The notes beneath the pieces are model-generated. The model was given only the letters and a program-made list of their open reading frames with translations. It had not been told where the DNA came from and ran no database searches. The position numbers and the translations under genes were made by a program. Below are positions 6,139 through 7,000 of a stretch of 7,000 nt of DNA, in pieces. The stretch comes from an uncultured Lachnospiraceae bacterium (GTDB lineage: Bacteria > Bacillota > Clostridia > Lachnospirales > Lachnospiraceae), in NCBI GenBank assembly GCA_910588285.1, contig CAJUQB010000164.1, positions 1 through 7,000 on the forward strand, given 5' to 3'. Positions within the stretch are counted from its first letter, which is position 1; each line of letters starts with the position of its first letter.

Positions 6139-6642
6139 TTAATTTTCATATATCCCTTTCAGCGTAAACTGGTCTAAGATATGCCCGTCCATTTCCCGGT
6201 GAAGTTCATTCAGCAGAAATCCCTTTTCCAACTCTAGCATCTTATCCAAGGCATACACATGAAGTTCATATATGTGCGGTTTATCCGGCGGCGTCATCCC
6301 ACCGTAATAACAGGAAAGCTCCGTGGACTGCTCTCCGCCCTGTATGCTCGTCCAGCTATTCTTACCCTGCACAAAGTCATCCGCCGTCTGGCTCTCATTC
6401 TCTTTGATCTCAAAACGGGTAATATTTGCCGCCAGCCAGTGTATCCATGCGAATCCCCCGGTCACCGGGTATGCGTCCTTGTCCTCCAAAACAATGGCAA
6501 TCGACACCGTTTCCTGCGGCGCATCTTCCACCTTAAAGGGTAAAGAATAAGTAGGGATGCCGTTTTCATTGAACTGCGTCCCATGCCCGCCATATTGGGG
6601 CTGGATTACCCCGTTTACAATACCGCTGCTCGTAACATTCAT
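6139..6642 (-). CDS. YbhB/YbcL-family PEBP (Raf kinase inhibitor-like) protein
   Basis: A 167-residue protein, the normal length for bacterial PEBP-like proteins of the YbhB/YbcL group. Family landmarks are SIAIVLEDKDA (47-57), with the conserved Asp of the ligand pocket, and GGFAWIHWLAANI (62-74), with the conserved Trp-His. YYGGMTPPDKPHIYELHVYALD (112-133) is the equivalent of the GPxPPxxxHxY signature. No signal peptide or membrane helix is visible, so it is probably cytoplasmic. The biochemical role of bacterial members is poorly defined; the fold binds phospholipid-like or anionic ligands in eukaryotes. The start ATG 6642-6640 has GGAGGA at 6651-6656 with an eight-base spacer. It follows an HxlR-type regulator gene on the same strand, which may control it. 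It is convergent with the kinase gene and probably unrelated to the ABC module. Confidence 0.93.
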   Translation of the reverse strand: MNVTSSGIVNGVIQPQYGGHGTQFNENGIPTYSLPFKVEDAPQETVSIAIVLEDKDAYPVTGGFAWIHWLAANITRFEIKENESQTADDFVQGKNSWTSIQGGEQSTELSCYYGGMTPPDKPHIYELHVYALDKMLELEKGFLLNELHREMDGHILDQFTLKGIYEN

Positions 6643-6675
6643 CTTTAATATCCTCCAATCCGATTTTATGATGAT

Positions 6676-6704
6676 ATTATAAGCGGCGGTTCCCGGACAG
6701 TAAA
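6676..6704 (-). promoter_or_regulatory. Predicted sigma-A promoter of the PEBP gene
   Basis: On the minus strand a perfect -10 TATAAT (6681-6676) lies 17 bases from a -35-like TTTACT (6704-6699, four of six consensus bases). Transcription would begin near 6669 and leave a leader of about 26 bases before the ATG. The PEBP gene can therefore be expressed independently of the HxlR gene upstream. Confidence 0.7.
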
Positions 6705-6705
6705 T

Positions 6706-6725
6706 TACCCACTTTTTCGTGGGTA
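6706..6725. promoter_or_regulatory. 20-base palindrome, candidate HxlR-type operator
   Basis: TACCCAC and GTGGGTA form seven-base inverted arms around TTTTTC. The element lies immediately downstream of the HxlR stop codon and abuts, with one base between, the -35 of the PEBP promoter. As a transcript it would fold into a hairpin, but on the minus strand it is followed by AATTTACTG rather than a T-run, so it is a poor terminator. An operator for a dimeric winged-helix regulator such as the adjacent HxlR protein is the preferred reading; the assignment is an inference. Confidence 0.5.
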
Positions 6726-7000
6726 CTAATCCGGAACTACTCCCTTTTCCTCCAGAATATGCCCCATGCCGTTTGCTTTCAGATAATCAATCCCGATATG
6801 CTGCATGATCCTTAATGCCTCCAGTATCTCCCTTCCCATACCATCCGTTAAGGAATATTCCACATGGAGCGGGTATCCCTCATAGGATTTCTTTTCCACA
6901 AATCCGTAATCCATCAGTTCCTTTAACTGCTCCAGCAGCATCTTCTGTGTAATGCCGTCTATGTCACGTTCCAGCTTCGCCAGGGATGTCGCCCCTAAAC
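6726..7000 (-). CDS. HxlR-family winged-helix transcriptional regulator (N-terminus cut by window edge)
   Basis: I read the minus strand in frame from the window edge to TAG at 6728-6726, giving 90 complete codons. The sequence begins LGATSLAKLERDIDGITQKMLLEQL, where ITQKML is the hallmark of the recognition helix region of HxlR proteins. The wing follows (YGFVEKKSYEGYPLHVEYSLT), then GREILEALRIMQHIGIDYL, the C-terminal dimerisation helix. HxlR proteins are usually 100-125 residues, so roughly 15-35 N-terminal residues lie outside the window. That missing part normally carries the conserved cysteine used by redox-sensing members such as YodB, so redox sensing cannot be judged here. An internal ATG at 6941 is not the true start, because homology continues upstream of it. 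The gene probably regulates a neighbour, perhaps the PEBP gene downstream or an unseen divergent gene. Confidence 0.93.
   Translation of the reverse strand, partial: LGATSLAKLERDIDGITQKMLLEQLKELMDYGFVEKKSYEGYPLHVEYSLTDGMGREILEALRIMQHIGIDYLKANGMGHILEEKGVVPD

Noticed and set aside
6259..6550. Two overlapping plus-strand open reading frames inside the PEBP gene
   Set aside because: Both are antisense to a clear PEBP-family protein and show no recognisable motif.
1..7000. Search by eye for CRISPR repeats, tRNA or rRNA genes, insertion-sequence ends, transposase or phage genes
   Set aside because: None were seen; the window is filled with intact ordinary genes and the only repeats of note are the operator pair, the terminator stem and the palindrome near 6715.

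Overview
The window looks like chromosomal DNA of a low-to-moderate-GC Gram-positive anaerobe, most probably a clostridial (Lachnospiraceae-like) Firmicute. The basis is strong AGGAGG-type Shine-Dalgarno sites before nearly every gene, tightly packed operons, a lipobox lipoprotein, FtsX/MacB-type permeases of the kind common in Clostridia, and the mixed A+T-rich codon use. The species cannot be named from the sequence alone.

Layout. (1) Positions 1-3853, minus strand: a four-gene operon transcribed right to left. It encodes a small lipoprotein (3254-3853), a 399-residue FtsX/MacB-like permease (2045-3244), a second, paralogous 479-residue permease (604-2043) and an ABC ATPase (593 down to the window edge, C-terminus cut off). 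Junctions are 1-10 bases, and each downstream Shine-Dalgarno lies in or on the end of the gene before it. (2) Positions 3854-4042: a divergent control region with two back-to-back extended -10 promoters. Each is preceded at the same distance by a tandem TAGRA-N6-TAGRA element; the two elements share a perfect 12-base inverted repeat. (3) Positions 4043-6032, plus strand: an OmpR/PhoB-family response regulator and a membrane histidine kinase overlapping it by 17 bases, closed by a strong hairpin terminator at 6071-6110. (4) Positions 6139-7000, minus strand: a YbhB/YbcL-type PEBP-family protein, and upstream of it the 3' part of an HxlR-family regulator gene, with a promoter and a 20-base palindrome between them.

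How the genes fit together. Regions 1-3 form one signalling and transport module. The kinase senses an unidentified envelope signal and phosphorylates the regulator. The regulator probably binds the paired operators and drives both its own operon and the divergent ABC operon. The ABC operon encodes a type VII (MacB/LolCDE-like) complex, probably a heterodimer of the two permeases with the ATPase, plus an extracytoplasmic lipoprotein. Such modules often handle antimicrobial peptides or envelope stress, but the substrate cannot be read from the sequence. Region 4 appears to be a separate locus, possibly an HxlR-controlled stress response.

The most interesting element is the mirrored operator pair at 3936-3994, which gives a specific, testable binding-site model for the regulator. 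The lipoprotein's C-terminal domain is the least characterised protein in the window.
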